Notes: a model not told the origin generated them from the sequence alone. Positions 36,583 to 46,305 are shown, counted from the stretch's first letter. The stretch: 64,000 nt of DNA from Prochlorococcus sp. AG-347-K10 (GCA_003278955.1 QCCB01000001.1:1-64000); one strand, 5' to 3'. A program made the numbers and translations.

Positions 36583-37518
36583 TTAAATGAATGCTATTCC
36601 CTTTTCAAGGAAAGTGCAAACCCATGAATCATAACCTTTATCTTTAAATAATTTAGAATTTGCAGTTAATTCTTTTTTTGCAGTCTCTATATCATTAAAG
36701 AGTGCAAAGCATGTAGGGCCTGATCCACTCATTGAAAATGTGAGACAATTATCTAATTTAGAAAGTAAATATAATGCCTGCTTTACAGAATCATTTTCAT
36801 TTTCAACAACTAACTGCAAATCATTTTTAATAGATAAATGTTGATTATCAAAATTTAAGTTATTTAAACCATTATCTCTTAAATTTTTTCTTATGTTTTC
36901 AATCATTTCTCTATCAGTAAGATATTGATCACAAAATCTATTACTATATTTTTTATAAGTTTCAGCAGTTGATACTGATACATTCGGATTTTTTAAAAGA
37001 ATTGCTCCATATTCAAGGGTTGAATCTAATTTCTCCAAAATTTCGCCTCTTCCAAAACATAATTGAATACCACCATTTATAAAAAAGGGAATATCAGATC
37101 CTAAAGTTGATGCTAAAGAACATAAAGTTTCTTGATCTAATTTCAAATCCCATAAATTATTAAGACCAATTAATGTTGCTGCTGCATTACTGGATCCACC
37201 AGCTAATCCTGCGCCAATTGGAATATTTTTTCTTAAAAATATATTCGCACCGTAATCAATATTTGATTTTTTCCTTAATAGGTTTGCCGATTTAACAATT
37301 AAGTTATCATCAGATAGGCTTAAATCATTACAATCAGACTCAAGTTTAATTAAACCTTCATTATTAATTTCAAATTCCAAATAATCAGCAAGATCGATAT
37401 TTTGCATAATCATTGCCAACTCATGAAATCCATCCTCTCTTTTACCAATAACTTCAAGGTGCAAATTTATTTTGGCAGGAGATTTTATATTAATTTTCTT
37501 TTTAGCTAAATCTTGCAT
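36583..37518 (-). CDS. ispE: 4-diphosphocytidyl-2-C-methyl-D-erythritol kinase
   Basis: GHMP kinase of the MEP isoprenoid pathway that phosphorylates CDP-ME; 311 residues. The N-terminal SPAKINLHLEVIGKREDGFHEL, the phosphate loop NIPIGAGLAGGSSNAAA near residue 94 and the C-terminal MSGSGPTCFALF are the three GHMP motifs. It follows rsmA by 12 bp. The same rsmA-ispE order occurs in other bacteria. Confidence 0.96.
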   Translation of the reverse strand: MQDLAKKKINIKSPAKINLHLEVIGKREDGFHELAMIMQNIDLADYLEFEINNEGLIKLESDCNDLSLSDDNLIVKSANLLRKKSNIDYGANIFLRKNIPIGAGLAGGSSNAAATLIGLNNLWDLKLDQETLCSLASTLGSDIPFFINGGIQLCFGRGEILEKLDSTLEYGAILLKNPNVSVSTAETYKKYSNRFCDQYLTDREMIENIRKNLRDNGLNNLNFDNQHLSIKNDLQLVVENENDSVKQALYLLSKLDNCLTFSMSGSGPTCFALFNDIETAKKELTANSKLFKDKGYDSWVCTFLEKGIAFI

Positions 37519-37530
37519 ATACTTAAATTT

Positions 37531-38355
37531 TTATTTTTTAATTTTAATACAATTTTCTGCAAGCTTAATCCATTGGTCAACTGAAATATCTTGTGGTCTT
37601 AAATTAAAACATACTTTTGAAGATTCAGATAATTCATTTATCTCTTCATTTGAAAGTATTGAATTAAGTGTATTTCTAAGCATTTTTCTTCTTGAATTAA
37701 ATGAAATTCGAAGAAGTTTATCTATATATTTTTCTAGACTAATATTTAATCTTAAATCATTTTTAATTGGTTCGAAAACTACTAAAGAAGAAAAAACTTT
37801 TGGTGGCGGACTAAATGATGAAGGCGACACATCACATATTCTTTTTATTTTTGATAAAAGTTGCATTCTTATACTAAGCGCACCAGCATTAGGACTACCT
37901 TCTTTTGACAAAATCCTATCTACAACGTCTTTCTGCATTAAAAATATTATTTTTTCGTAATTATAGTTTCTTATAATGCCCAATCGACCTATGAAAATAT
38001 CCAGTATTGGGCCAGTTATATTGTAAGGAATATTTGCAATCACTTTTGTAATCTTCTTATTAATCGAATCTAAATTTACTGAAAGAATATCTCCCTGCTG
38101 AAGTGAAAACTTATCATTATTATTGAATTTTTCATTTAATAAATTTATTAAATCTTTATCTAATTCAATTGCATGTAATTTTTTAATTTCTGAATCTAAC
38201 AACTTAGATGTTAAAGCTCCTTTACCAGGACCAATTTCTAAAATAAAGTCATTTTCATTAAGAACAGCAATTTCTTTAATTTTTTCTAATATTTTTTTAT
38301 TTACCAACCAGTGTTGTCCAAATCTTTTTTTTTGATGATAGTTTTTAGAATTCAT
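37531..38355 (-). CDS. rsmA: 16S rRNA dimethyladenosine transferase (KsgA)
   Basis: SAM-dependent enzyme that dimethylates A1518 and A1519 of 16S rRNA. It has 274 residues with [18 protein letters not shown] at the start, motif [15 protein letters not shown], catalytic motif [12 protein letters not shown] and VFEPIKND. Normal length. It heads the minus-strand block rsmA-ispE-DUF3082-pdhB-secDF. Confidence 0.96.
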   Translation of the reverse strand: MNSKNYHQKKRFGQHWLVNKKILEKIKEIAVLNENDFILEIGPGKGALTSKLLDSEIKKLHAIELDKDLINLLNEKFNNNDKFSLQQGDILSVNLDSINKKITKVIANIPYNITGPILDIFIGRLGIIRNYNYEKIIFLMQKDVVDRILSKEGSPNAGALSIRMQLLSKIKRICDVSPSSFSPPPKVFSSLVVFEPIKNDLRLNISLEKYIDKLLRISFNSRRKMLRNTLNSILSNEEINELSESSKVCFNLRPQDISVDQWIKLAENCIKIKK

Positions 38356-38411
38356 CTAAAAGATAAATAATATGTTTAAATTAAATATGAATTTATTTAA
38401 TCCTTTATATC

Positions 38412-38744
38412 ATGAGCTTATCAAAAAAAAATTTAGATAAACTCAATAAATTTAAAAAAAAGAAAAATTTAAATAACGAAAGTAAAAATATAAATAATCA
38501 CATAAATATAACTAATAATGATAATTTAATCACCAATCCACTTAATTCAGAAGATTCCAATAAAATTTTTTATTCTTTAATTGATAATTCAGAATCCTTA
38601 GAAGAGACTTCTAACGTTAATAACTCACTAAGAAAAAGTGAGATTAATCAAATTAATATGAATTCTAAAAAAGATAATTTTTCCAAGAAATTAACAACCG
38701 AAGAGGAACTATATGATGAATTTAATTATCTTCTTGATGAATAA
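38412..38744 (+). CDS. Asn/Lys-rich low-complexity protein, unknown
   Basis: A 110-residue hydrophilic protein: a very basic N-terminus (LNKFKKKKNLNN), an Asn/Ser/Asp-rich middle and an acidic end (TTEEELYDEFNYLLDE). It is probably disordered. No domain recognised. It lies 20 bp upstream of rlmH on the same strand. The frame is open throughout and the acidic end looks like a conserved short motif, so I think it is real, but the AT-rich composition could mislead. Confidence 0.6.
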   Translation: MSLSKKNLDKLNKFKKKKNLNNESKNINNHINITNNDNLITNPLNSEDSNKIFYSLIDNSESLEETSNVNNSLRKSEINQINMNSKKDNFSKKLTTEEELYDEFNYLLDE

Positions 38745-38763
38745 TTAGTTTTGATATTTACTT

Positions 38764-39180
38764 ATGATTCAGAGTAATAGATTAGCAATTTATGCTATCG
38801 GCAAAATAAAGAAACTTTGGATTAGAGATGGAATTAATCAATACAAAAAAAGAATGCCTGAACTTATCATTAATGAGTTAAAGGCTTTTAATTTAAATAA
38901 TCTTAAATCCAATAACAATATTATTATCTGCCTAAGTGAAGAAGGAAAACAGTTTAATTCAGTTGAACTATGTTCCTTACTCTTGAATTTTAAAAATAAA
39001 AAAATTAATTTCTTAATCGGTGATACTGATGGAGTTAGTTCAGATATAAAAGAAAAATCCGATCTTGTACTAAGCCTGTCTCCTTTAACTTTTCCTCATG
39101 AATTAGCTAGATTAATCCTAATCGAGCAAATCTATAGAGCTATTTCTATATCAAACAACTCCCCTTACCATCGTTCTTAA
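38764..39180 (+). CDS. rlmH: 23S rRNA (pseudouridine1915-N3)-methyltransferase
   Basis: SPOUT methyltransferase RlmH that modifies helix 69; 138 residues. Motifs are [40 protein letters not shown] and [16 protein letters not shown] at the C-terminus, the usual conserved end. Normal length is ~155, so this protein is on the short side but complete at both ends. Confidence 0.92.
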   Translation: MIQSNRLAIYAIGKIKKLWIRDGINQYKKRMPELIINELKAFNLNNLKSNNNIIICLSEEGKQFNSVELCSLLLNFKNKKINFLIGDTDGVSSDIKEKSDLVLSLSPLTFPHELARLILIEQIYRAISISNNSPYHRS

Positions 39181-39251
39181 AAAGATTAGATTCAATCTAA
39201 AATTAATTTATAAAAGTTTAATAACTAACTATTTTTTGTTTTTTGCTATAT

Positions 39252-39265
39252 AGTACATATATACT
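39252..39265. promoter_or_regulatory. LexA (SOS) box overlapping the umuD promoter
   Basis: AGTACATATATACT matches the cyanobacterial LexA consensus RGTACNNNDGTWCB at 13 of 14 positions; the single miss is A for G at position 10. The flanking T and A extend the near-palindrome to 16 bases. It contains a TATACT -10-like hexamer at 39260-39265, so bound LexA would block initiation. It lies 12 bases before the TTG start of umuD. Confidence 0.75.
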
Positions 39266-39277
39266 ATTAATTTCATC

Positions 39278-39694
39278 TTGGATTCTTTTGGCTCAACTAC
39301 TAAAATATTTAAAATACCCTTATTAACTGATTCGGTATCAGCAGGGTTTCCTTCTCCTGCAGATGACTATACAGAAGAAAATATTGATTTAAACGAACAT
39401 TTAATATCTAATCCTTTTAGCACTTTTTTTCTTAGAGTTAAAGGTGACTCAATGATAAATGCAGGAATTAAAGATAAAGATTTAATAATAGTAGACAAGA
39501 GCTTAACAGCCAGGCCAGGAAATATCATCATTGCAATGATAGACGGGGAATTTACAATAAAAAGATTATCTATAAAAAATAATGAATTATATTTAAAATC
39601 AGAAAATCATAATTATCCTGATTTTAGGTTTAAAAACCATATTGATGTACAGATATGGGGAGTTGTTATTTATTCAATACATAGCTATTTATGA
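39278..39694 (+). CDS. umuD: UmuD-like LexA-fold protease, DNA polymerase V subunit
   Basis: A peptidase S24 protein of 138 residues. It self-cleaves after DNA damage to UmuD' and then joins UmuC. Seen here: cleavage site SVSAGFPSPADDY (Ala22-Gly23, instead of the Cys-Gly of E. coli), catalytic Ser58 in VKGDSMINAG and catalytic Lys95 in GEFTIKRL. The start is TTG at 39278, just downstream of the LexA box and without a clear Shine-Dalgarno, implying a very short leader. It overlaps umuC by 4 bp. Confidence 0.93.
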   Translation: MDSFGSTTKIFKIPLLTDSVSAGFPSPADDYTEENIDLNEHLISNPFSTFFLRVKGDSMINAGIKDKDLIIVDKSLTARPGNIIIAMIDGEFTIKRLSIKNNELYLKSENHNYPDFRFKNHIDVQIWGVVIYSIHSYL

Positions 39695-40977
39695 GAATTT
39701 CAAATATTGATGCAATAGCTCTTATAGATGCTAATAATTTTTACGCGTCATGTGAACAAAATATTAATCCTCATTTGAGAAATAAACCAGTAGTAATTTT
39801 ATCTAATAATGACGGATGTATCATTGCAAGAAGCCCTGAAGCGCGAGCTTTGAAAATTAAAATGGGGATTCCGTATTTTAAGGTCAAAGAAAGACTAAAT
39901 AAATTAGATGTAGCAGTCTTAAGCTCAAACTACTCGCTTTATGGAGATATGAGCAGAAGACTAATGAATTTACTGAAAAACTATTGTGAACAGATAGAAA
40001 TTTATTCCATTGACGAAGCATTCGTCTCGATTTCTAGACCTAATGATGAAAATCTATATCCTTGGGCAAGAAGCATAAGATCATTAATATATCAGAATCT
40101 AGGGATTACCATAACAGTAGGAATAGGAGAAAATAAAGTAAGAGCAAAAATTGCTAATAAACTAGCTAAAAATATTGATTATTCAGCTGGAATATTTGAT
40201 TTAGCTAGAACCGAAAATGAGAATAATTATTTGAAAAGAATTAGTATAGATAAGATATGGGGAGTCGGGAAACAAACCTCTAATTGGTTACAAAGTAAAG
40301 GTATTAAAAATGCGAGAGAACTAAGAGATATGGAAGAAAATGAAATCATTAAGAAATTAGGCATCGTAGGGAAAAGACTGCAATTAGAACTGAAAGGCCA
40401 TAGATGCCTGCCCATAGAAAAAAACAAGAAATCAAAAAAAGAAATTCAGGTGAGCAGGAGTTTCGGCACGCCTATCACAAAATTAGAAGACTTAACTCAA
40501 GCACTGGCAACTCACGCAATAAAAGCCTCTGAAAAAATGAGAAGTCAGAATTTGCAATCATCCAATATTAGAGTATTTGCTAGAACCAGTAAATATTCAA
40601 GTCAAAATTATCAAAGAAGTGCTCATAGAAAACTTACAAATGCAACAGATGACACAAACAGCATTTTAAAAATAGTAGTTGAATTATCTAAAGAAATTTA
40701 TAATCCCGAATATAAATTCTCAAAAGCTGGTGTTTTAATGCAGGATTTAACAAATAGCGAATATTTACAGCAATCAGTTATCAATTACAAATCTCAGAAA
40801 GTCTTAAAAAAATCAACAAATCTTATGAAAACGATTGATTTATTAAATAAAAGATTTAACAACAATGCAATTACATGGGCCATTACAAAAAATCCACAAA
40901 GTTGGAAGATGAATAAGAATTTCTTAAGTCGCTCATCTACAACTGATATAGAACAAATCCCGACTATATTGAAGTAA
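39691..40977 (+). CDS. umuC: Translesion DNA polymerase V subunit UmuC
   Basis: Y-family DNA polymerase of 428 residues. Catalytic motifs are ALIDANNFYASCEQ near residues 11-24 and YSIDEAFVSI near 109. The thumb HhH region (IDKIWGVGKQTSNWLQSKGI), the little finger (ALATHAIKASEKMRSQN) and the UmuC-specific C-terminus (TNLMKTIDLLNKRFNNNAITWA) follow. The ATG overlaps the umuD stop by 4 bp, so the two are coupled and controlled by the same LexA box. Confidence 0.96.
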   Translation: MRISNIDAIALIDANNFYASCEQNINPHLRNKPVVILSNNDGCIIARSPEARALKIKMGIPYFKVKERLNKLDVAVLSSNYSLYGDMSRRLMNLLKNYCEQIEIYSIDEAFVSISRPNDENLYPWARSIRSLIYQNLGITITVGIGENKVRAKIANKLAKNIDYSAGIFDLARTENENNYLKRISIDKIWGVGKQTSNWLQSKGIKNARELRDMEENEIIKKLGIVGKRLQLELKGHRCLPIEKNKKSKKEIQVSRSFGTPITKLEDLTQALATHAIKASEKMRSQNLQSSNIRVFARTSKYSSQNYQRSAHRKLTNATDDTNSILKIVVELSKEIYNPEYKFSKAGVLMQDLTNSEYLQQSVINYKSQKVLKKSTNLMKTIDLLNKRFNNNAITWAITKNPQSWKMNKNFLSRSSTTDIEQIPTILK

Positions 40978-40987
40978 ACAAAATAGA

Positions 40988-41455
40988 ATGGAATTCATAT
41001 TATTTTTGAGCAAATTAGATAAAGAGATTCTTAACTTATTAACGAAAGCAAACTACATATTTGAAGAAAATAAAATTGAATGTCTATTAAACAAAGAAAT
41101 AAAAGGGCTACATAATTTTAAAGAAAATAAAATAATAATATGTACTGAAAATGCAAAAAGGAAAACAAATTATAGAAACAATAATCAACAATCAAATAAA
41201 GATAACTTCAAAACAGAAAGAGCAATAAGAAAAGCATTAAGACACGAAGCAACTCATGCGATACAAAAATGTAATGACAATAAAACAATAGGGGATATAA
41301 AAAAATTAGAAAGCAAATTGCATCAAAGTAAAAGAAAAGCATTAGAGTTCTCTAGTTCAAATTTTTCTGGAACTTATGCGAAAGAAGTAGAAGCTTATGT
41401 TCTTGAAGATAAACCCAAAAAAGTTAAAAACTTGATTAAAAAATACTGCCTATAA
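40988..41455 (+). CDS. HEATH-motif (HExxH) putative zinc peptidase, unknown
   Basis: A 155-residue soluble protein with RHEATHAIQKC (HEATH at residues 86-90), the HExxH zinc signature, and a downstream acidic helix KEVEAYVLED (133-141) that could give the third ligand. The layout resembles small HExxH peptidases such as Atp23/M76, but I do not recognise a named family. It starts 10 bp after umuC on the same strand, so it may be part of the SOS operon. A role in cleaving a regulator or clearing protein after damage is speculation. Confidence 0.7.
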   Translation: MEFILFLSKLDKEILNLLTKANYIFEENKIECLLNKEIKGLHNFKENKIIICTENAKRKTNYRNNNQQSNKDNFKTERAIRKALRHEATHAIQKCNDNKTIGDIKKLESKLHQSKRKALEFSSSNFSGTYAKEVEAYVLEDKPKKVKNLIKKYCL

Positions 41456-41471
41456 ATTAAAATTTCTTATA

Positions 41472-43505
41472 TTAACTAGCTATGAAATTGCCACAACGTT
41501 GTTTATCTAAAAAATTAATATGTTGCCTTTCTAAGTAATATAATTCCTGAAATTTTATCGCATCTGAGTTTAAATCCTTAAAAAGATCATCTATCTCTTT
41601 ATTTGTATTTGTAGAACCTGAAGAAGGATTATCAATTAAAATAGATATACAATTTTCTAAAGTTTTTAATCTTTGAGATCCCCAAGACTCGATTAAGTGC
41701 CTACATCTTTTAAGAGAATTATATTTCTCAAGAAGCGATAATGTTCCTAGTAAATTATCTTTAGGATTACTAAGCAACGTTAAAAACAACTCATTTGGAT
41801 TAATAAAAATATTAATTTTATTTGATGATTCAGGATTATTGAGAGCTAAGTAATCAGGCAGAAGTGAAATTAAGTTAATAGAAGAAAAATCTTTTTTAAG
41901 ATTTTGACTATTGGTTTGTTTTAATTCATTTAAATAATTTAAACCCAAATTATTTTGTTCAATTTTTGAAATAGCTTCCCATAAACTTTGCATATAACTA
42001 GTATTAAAAGCATTAATTTCTCTTTTAAGAAATTCATCACGAATAAATTGTCTAAGATCTGGACAATGTAAATAATAAAAAATTATTTCCGATTCATTTT
42101 TCTCCCGTCGGGAAATTTCATTTGGTTGTTCAAATTTTTTTGATCTACCATGCCATCGAAATCCCTTTACTTGATTTCTTAAGTCTTGTTCAAACTGTAT
42201 TGCTAACCTAGCTTGTCCCTTACTTAATTGTTCGGAGACTTTTTGTAGATAATGAGTTCTGGTTGATGATTGAGGTAATTTACTCAACAATTTTACCAAT
42301 GACGAAATAACACTCTGGAAAATTTCAGACTTAGTTAAATCTTTATCTTTAAAGATCTGTTCAATCTCCCAATCAATCCAAAAGGATGAATTATCAATTA
42401 AATTAAAATAATCTTCAGGAGTATGACTATTCAAATATTCATCAGGATCTTTAAAATCACTTAGTTGAAGTATCTTAAGATTAATTTGTTCATTAAGGGA
42501 TAGACTCTCGACTTCTTTAATTACTCTTTTTGTAGCTAAAATCCCTGCATTATCAGAATCAAAATTCAAAATTATATTTTTATTATCTGTACATCTACAT
42601 AGTTGAGAAATTTGATACTTATTTAATGCGGTACCTAGAGAAGCCACAGAATTGGTAATACCCTTTGAATGAAGAGAAATCACATCAAAGTAGCCTTCAA
42701 CAATAATAGCCTTATCTCTTTTCCTAATATTGCTAGAGGCTTTTTCGAATGCAAACAACATTTTACCCTTTTCAAATATCTCTGATTCAGGAGAATTAAG
42801 ATATTTAGGTTCCTGTCCATCAAGAGACCTTCCACCAAAAGCAACTACTCTTCCCTGCATATCATGTATTGGTACAATTAATCTATTTCTAAAACGATCA
42901 TAAATCTTGTCAGAATTATCTTTAGAAATTGCAAGACCTGAAGCTAATATTAAATTAATAGGAAATTTTTCTACCTTAGATAGATAGTTGAATAAATCAT
43001 TCCATGAATTTGGGGCAAAACCTAATTCAAAGTTATCAATAATCTTGTTACTCAAGTTTCTCTTTGATGTTAAATATTTCATAGCTTCAATACCAAGAGA
43101 ATTATTTAATTGAGACTTAAACCAATTTTTAGTGACTCTTAATATTTTATAAAGTTCTTCTTTTCTTGATAATTGTTTTTTATAAGCTTCTACTTGGGGA
43201 CCCTCGAGATTTTCAACATTAATATTATTTTTTTTAGCGAGAGTAAGTACAACATCTGAAAAATTTGCACGAGTAAATTCCATTAAAAATTTAATAGAGT
43301 TACCACCGGCACCACAAGAAAAACAATAATAGAATTGTTTACCAGGTGATACTGTCATAGATGGTTTAGTATCATCATGAAAAGGGCAAATCCCAACAAA
43401 TTCCTTGCCTTTCTTCTTAAGAACAATATGTTCAGATATAACGTCCACAATATCCGCCTTTTCCTTAACCTCTTGAATAGTTCTTGGGTGTATAGAATGA
43501 ACCAT
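41472..43505 (-). CDS. dnaG: DNA primase
   Basis: Makes RNA primers for replication; 677 residues. The N-terminal CHC2 zinc finger reads CPFHDDTKPSMTVS then YYCFSCGAGGNSIKF. The TOPRIM domain has IIVEGYFDVISLHSKG and NFDSDNAGILATKR. A helicase-interacting C-terminal region follows. The ATG at 43505 (MVHSIHPRT) is preferred over a TTG at 43520. It converges on the HEATH-protein gene 16 bp away. Confidence 0.96.
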   Translation of the reverse strand: MVHSIHPRTIQEVKEKADIVDVISEHIVLKKKGKEFVGICPFHDDTKPSMTVSPGKQFYYCFSCGAGGNSIKFLMEFTRANFSDVVLTLAKKNNINVENLEGPQVEAYKKQLSRKEELYKILRVTKNWFKSQLNNSLGIEAMKYLTSKRNLSNKIIDNFELGFAPNSWNDLFNYLSKVEKFPINLILASGLAISKDNSDKIYDRFRNRLIVPIHDMQGRVVAFGGRSLDGQEPKYLNSPESEIFEKGKMLFAFEKASSNIRKRDKAIIVEGYFDVISLHSKGITNSVASLGTALNKYQISQLCRCTDNKNIILNFDSDNAGILATKRVIKEVESLSLNEQINLKILQLSDFKDPDEYLNSHTPEDYFNLIDNSSFWIDWEIEQIFKDKDLTKSEIFQSVISSLVKLLSKLPQSSTRTHYLQKVSEQLSKGQARLAIQFEQDLRNQVKGFRWHGRSKKFEQPNEISRREKNESEIIFYYLHCPDLRQFIRDEFLKREINAFNTSYMQSLWEAISKIEQNNLGLNYLNELKQTNSQNLKKDFSSINLISLLPDYLALNNPESSNKINIFINPNELFLTLLSNPKDNLLGTLSLLEKYNSLKRCRHLIESWGSQRLKTLENCISILIDNPSSGSTNTNKEIDDLFKDLNSDAIKFQELYYLERQHINFLDKQRCGNFIAS

Positions 43506-43598
43506 TGAGATTTTTATCAAAATTAGATAATGATTTATTTGTTATAGGTCAAAATCAAATAAGAATCTACTTAATTTCACAATAAAACTATTTTTTAA

Positions 43599-44489
43599 AT
43601 GATAAATATCGCCGTATTAGAAAAAAAATTTAATTCTTTGAATAAGTTTAATTTGGTATTAGCTTCATTCTTCTTCAGTTTGATGACTTTGTGCGTAAAA
43701 AATATTGATAGAAGGATACCTATTTATGAATTAGTTTTTTTCAGATCTTTGTTAAGTTTAATGATTACTTTGCTCATAATTAATCTAAAAAATATAAATC
43801 CTTGGGGCAATAATAGACCTTTACTTATCTTAAGAGGTGTTTTAGGAACATTAGCTTTAGTTTGTATTTTTTATGCAATAAGAAATATGCCTCTTAGTAT
43901 ATCTACAGTTATTCAGTACACATATCCTATATTTATATCTATATTTGCTGGCATTTTTATAAACGAAAAAATAACTCGCAATTTAATTTTTGCATTAATT
44001 ATTGGATGGATTGGAATATTTGTAATATTAAATCCAAGCCAATTATCAAATATAAGCGTTGAAATTGAAAAAATATCAATTTCGATAGCATTTCTTGGAG
44101 CAATCTTCACTGCATTGGCGTACGTTACAGTTAAAAAACTTTCATTCACTGAAGATGTTTATGTAATCATTGAATATTTTCCACTTGTTTCTTTTATTAC
44201 ATTATTGCCAATTGTTTTAATCAACTGGGTTACCCCAAATTGGAATGAAGTAGTTTGGATAATTGGTATTGGATTATTTACTCAATTAGGTCAAACTTTC
44301 TTGACTATAGGATTAAAAAATTTACCTGCTTCTGAAGCTTCAACAATTAACTATTTACAGGTTTTGTTCGGTTCTATTTGGGGTGTTTTGTTTTTTAGTG
44401 AAATAATAAACATAAATTTTTTTTTAGGCGCTCTACTCGTTTTATTAGGAACTATTATATCTTCAACCAAAATACGTAAAAAGATATAA
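43599..44489 (+). CDS. EamA/DMT superfamily transporter
   Basis: A 296-residue membrane protein with ten hydrophobic segments in two EamA repeats. Visible blocks are YELVFFRSLLSLMI, LRGVLGTLALVCIFYAI, STVIQYTYPIFISIFAGIFI (first repeat) and GLKNLPASEASTINYLQVLF (second repeat). Such proteins export metabolites or amino acids; the substrate is unknown. It is divergent from dnaG with a 93-bp gap. Confidence 0.88.
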   Translation: MINIAVLEKKFNSLNKFNLVLASFFFSLMTLCVKNIDRRIPIYELVFFRSLLSLMITLLIINLKNINPWGNNRPLLILRGVLGTLALVCIFYAIRNMPLSISTVIQYTYPIFISIFAGIFINEKITRNLIFALIIGWIGIFVILNPSQLSNISVEIEKISISIAFLGAIFTALAYVTVKKLSFTEDVYVIIEYFPLVSFITLLPIVLINWVTPNWNEVVWIIGIGLFTQLGQTFLTIGLKNLPASEASTINYLQVLFGSIWGVLFFSEIININFFLGALLVLLGTIISSTKIRKKI

Positions 44490-44513
44490 TATAAAAAAAA
44501 TACTTGTTTAGTG

Positions 44514-44864
44514 ATGAAATTACTCTTGTTTGCAATATTTTTCTTTTCTCCATTCCTCCAAGCAAAAGCATCAACTCCAAAGGCTGCGACATGCACTAGA
44601 AAAGAATACAGAGAAGAATATATTCCCGGAACACAATCAAGTCCAGGCTACGTAAAAAATTATGTAGTTGATGTAGAAATCCCTTGTGGAGGTGAGCAAG
44701 CGCAAAAAGTTGATGACAATGATTGCAGTGAAGGTTCAGTTATTGGCGGTCTTCTTGGGGCTGGATTAGCTCTGTCCTCCACTAGAGGAAAAGATAGATT
44801 CTGGGCAGTCCCGGCAGGAGGAACTGCAGGTGCTCTAATTGGTTGTCAAGTGGATGGTGGTTAA
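44514..44864 (+). CDS. Secreted glycine-zipper protein, unknown
   Basis: A 116-residue protein. Residues 1-17 (KLLLFAIFFFSPFLQAKAS) form a signal peptide ending in an AKA cleavage-type site. The mature part has cysteines in ATCTRKEY, IPCGGEQ and NDCSEGS, and a glycine zipper GSVIGGLLGAGLALS then PAGGTAGALIGCQVDGG, typical of outer-membrane or envelope proteins. Function unknown. The ATG at 44514 follows an in-frame GTG at 44511. It abuts ruvA. Confidence 0.75.
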   Translation: MKLLLFAIFFFSPFLQAKASTPKAATCTRKEYREEYIPGTQSSPGYVKNYVVDVEIPCGGEQAQKVDDNDCSEGSVIGGLLGAGLALSSTRGKDRFWAVPAGGTAGALIGCQVDGG

Positions 44865-45542
44865 TTGATTAGTTGGATTAGTGGGGAACTAGTTGATCTT
44901 TGGCAAAATAATCAAAAATTTTTTGTTTTAGTAAATTGTCAAGGTTTAGGATACGAAATACAAATACTTGAAACCTTTTTTCTCAAATTAAAAACAAATC
45001 AGATTACTAATAAAAACATCACTCTTTGGATAAAACATATTAAGAAAGAAGATTCTGATTTATTATTTGGCTTTACATCAAAAGATCAAAAGAATTTTTT
45101 TATTGAAATTTTAAGTATTCGAGGTGTTGGCTCTCAAATTGGTATGGGGATATTAAATAATTTTTCTATTAGCGAAGTTATCAATGCAATAAAAACACAA
45201 AACAAAAAATTAATTTGTTCCGTACCTGGGATAGGACAAAAAATGAGTGATCGATTAATTCTAGAATTAAAAAATAAATTTAAAAGTGAAATTCTATTTG
45301 AAGAAAAAAAAAGGAACGATGAACTAGAGATTAAGGATCCTGAAATTAATAAAATGATGGAGGACCTTCAGTTGACCCTTAAATCATTAAATTACAAAGA
45401 TAAAGAAATAAAGCACATCATTCCAATTCTTTATAAAGAAGTAGATCTACTTACTAAAAAAGAAAATAATTTATCATTTGAAAATTTATTGAAATTAGCC
45501 ATGAATTATCTGGATAACGATAGTAGTAATTTAGCTAGATGA
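44865..45542 (+). CDS. ruvA: Holliday junction branch migration subunit RuvA
   Basis: DNA-binding tetramer that loads RuvB on Holliday junctions; 225 residues. Domain I has [12 protein letters not shown] and [13 protein letters not shown], the HhH region [16 protein letters not shown] and [18 protein letters not shown], and a C-terminal RuvB-binding helix bundle ([13 protein letters not shown]). The TTG at 44865 is directly after the stop of the preceding gene, so it is probably coupled. No LexA box was seen near it. Confidence 0.96.
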   Translation: MISWISGELVDLWQNNQKFFVLVNCQGLGYEIQILETFFLKLKTNQITNKNITLWIKHIKKEDSDLLFGFTSKDQKNFFIEILSIRGVGSQIGMGILNNFSISEVINAIKTQNKKLICSVPGIGQKMSDRLILELKNKFKSEILFEEKKRNDELEIKDPEINKMMEDLQLTLKSLNYKDKEIKHIIPILYKEVDLLTKKENNLSFENLLKLAMNYLDNDSSNLAR

Positions 45543-45576
45543 CGTAGTATTATATGTATTAAAGGAAAATAAATTT

Positions 45577-45846
45577 ATGTCATTAGATACAGCAGAAAAA
45601 CAGAAGCTGATTGAAACTCATCAAGTTCATTCTACTGATACAGGTTCAGTGGAAGTGCAGGTGGCGATGCTTTCTAAAAGGATATCGAAATTAAGTGACC
45701 ACCTCCAAGGAAACATTCATGATTTCGCTTCAAGGCAGGGATTATTAAAAATGATAGGTAAAAGGAAAAGATTACTATCTTACATAAAAGACAAAAACGT
45801 TAATAAATATCAGGATTTAGTTAAGAAAATTGGAATCAGAGGATGA
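45577..45846 (+). CDS. rpsO: Small ribosomal subunit protein uS15
   Basis: Ribosomal protein S15, 89 residues, binding 16S rRNA early in assembly. Typical features are [19 protein letters not shown] near residues 18-36 and [15 protein letters not shown]. Normal length. It lies 34 bp after ruvA and 9 bp before the PAM68-like gene. Confidence 0.97.
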   Translation: MSLDTAEKQKLIETHQVHSTDTGSVEVQVAMLSKRISKLSDHLQGNIHDFASRQGLLKMIGKRKRLLSYIKDKNVNKYQDLVKKIGIRG

Positions 45847-45855
45847 TTTCCATTA

Positions 45856-46305
45856 ATGAAAAAAAAGCAATCCAAAAAAAAGACACAAAATAAAAAGAAA
45901 AAAAATATTCCTGAGAAATCAGCATTTACTAACTTAGAAAAAACGCCTAATACAGTAACCCCCCAAAAGCGAACATCAACTGGAATACCTAAATATGTCG
46001 CTGATAGAATGGCAAGAAGAATATTTTTTACAGCAGGAATACCGACAGTATTAGGAATGTCAGTTTTTGTTGTTAGCTATGTTATCGTCACAAGAAATAT
46101 TGCTGAAATACCTCCGTCCTCAACTATTGCAATTTCAGCCTTGTTTTTCTTATTAGGTCTAGCAGGATTAAGTTTTGGAATATTATCCGCTAGTTGGGAT
46201 AAGGAGCCTGGATCATTTTTCGGTATTGAAAATATTCCAATGAATATACAACGAGCAAAAGCTGCCTTTAAACCTGCAACTCAAAATTTTGATGAGAATA
46301 GTTAA
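45856..46305 (+). CDS. PAM68-like (DUF3464) membrane protein
   Basis: A 149-residue protein with a highly basic N-terminus (residues 1-20, rich in Lys), the motif IPKYVADRMARRI near 44, and two membrane helices (~56-78 and ~90-112), then SASWDKEPGSFFGIENI. This is the PAM68/DUF3464 pattern; plastid PAM68 assists photosystem II assembly. The role here is inferred. The end overlaps the convergent dnaE gene by 4 bp. Confidence 0.85.
   Translation: MKKKQSKKKTQNKKKKNIPEKSAFTNLEKTPNTVTPQKRTSTGIPKYVADRMARRIFFTAGIPTVLGMSVFVVSYVIVTRNIAEIPPSSTIAISALFFLLGLAGLSFGILSASWDKEPGSFFGIENIPMNIQRAKAAFKPATQNFDENS

Noticed and set aside
39181..39240. TTAGATT/AATCTAA inverted repeat after rlmH
   Set aside because: The loop is a single base or three bases and no T-run follows, so it is a poor terminator; probably chance in AT-rich DNA.
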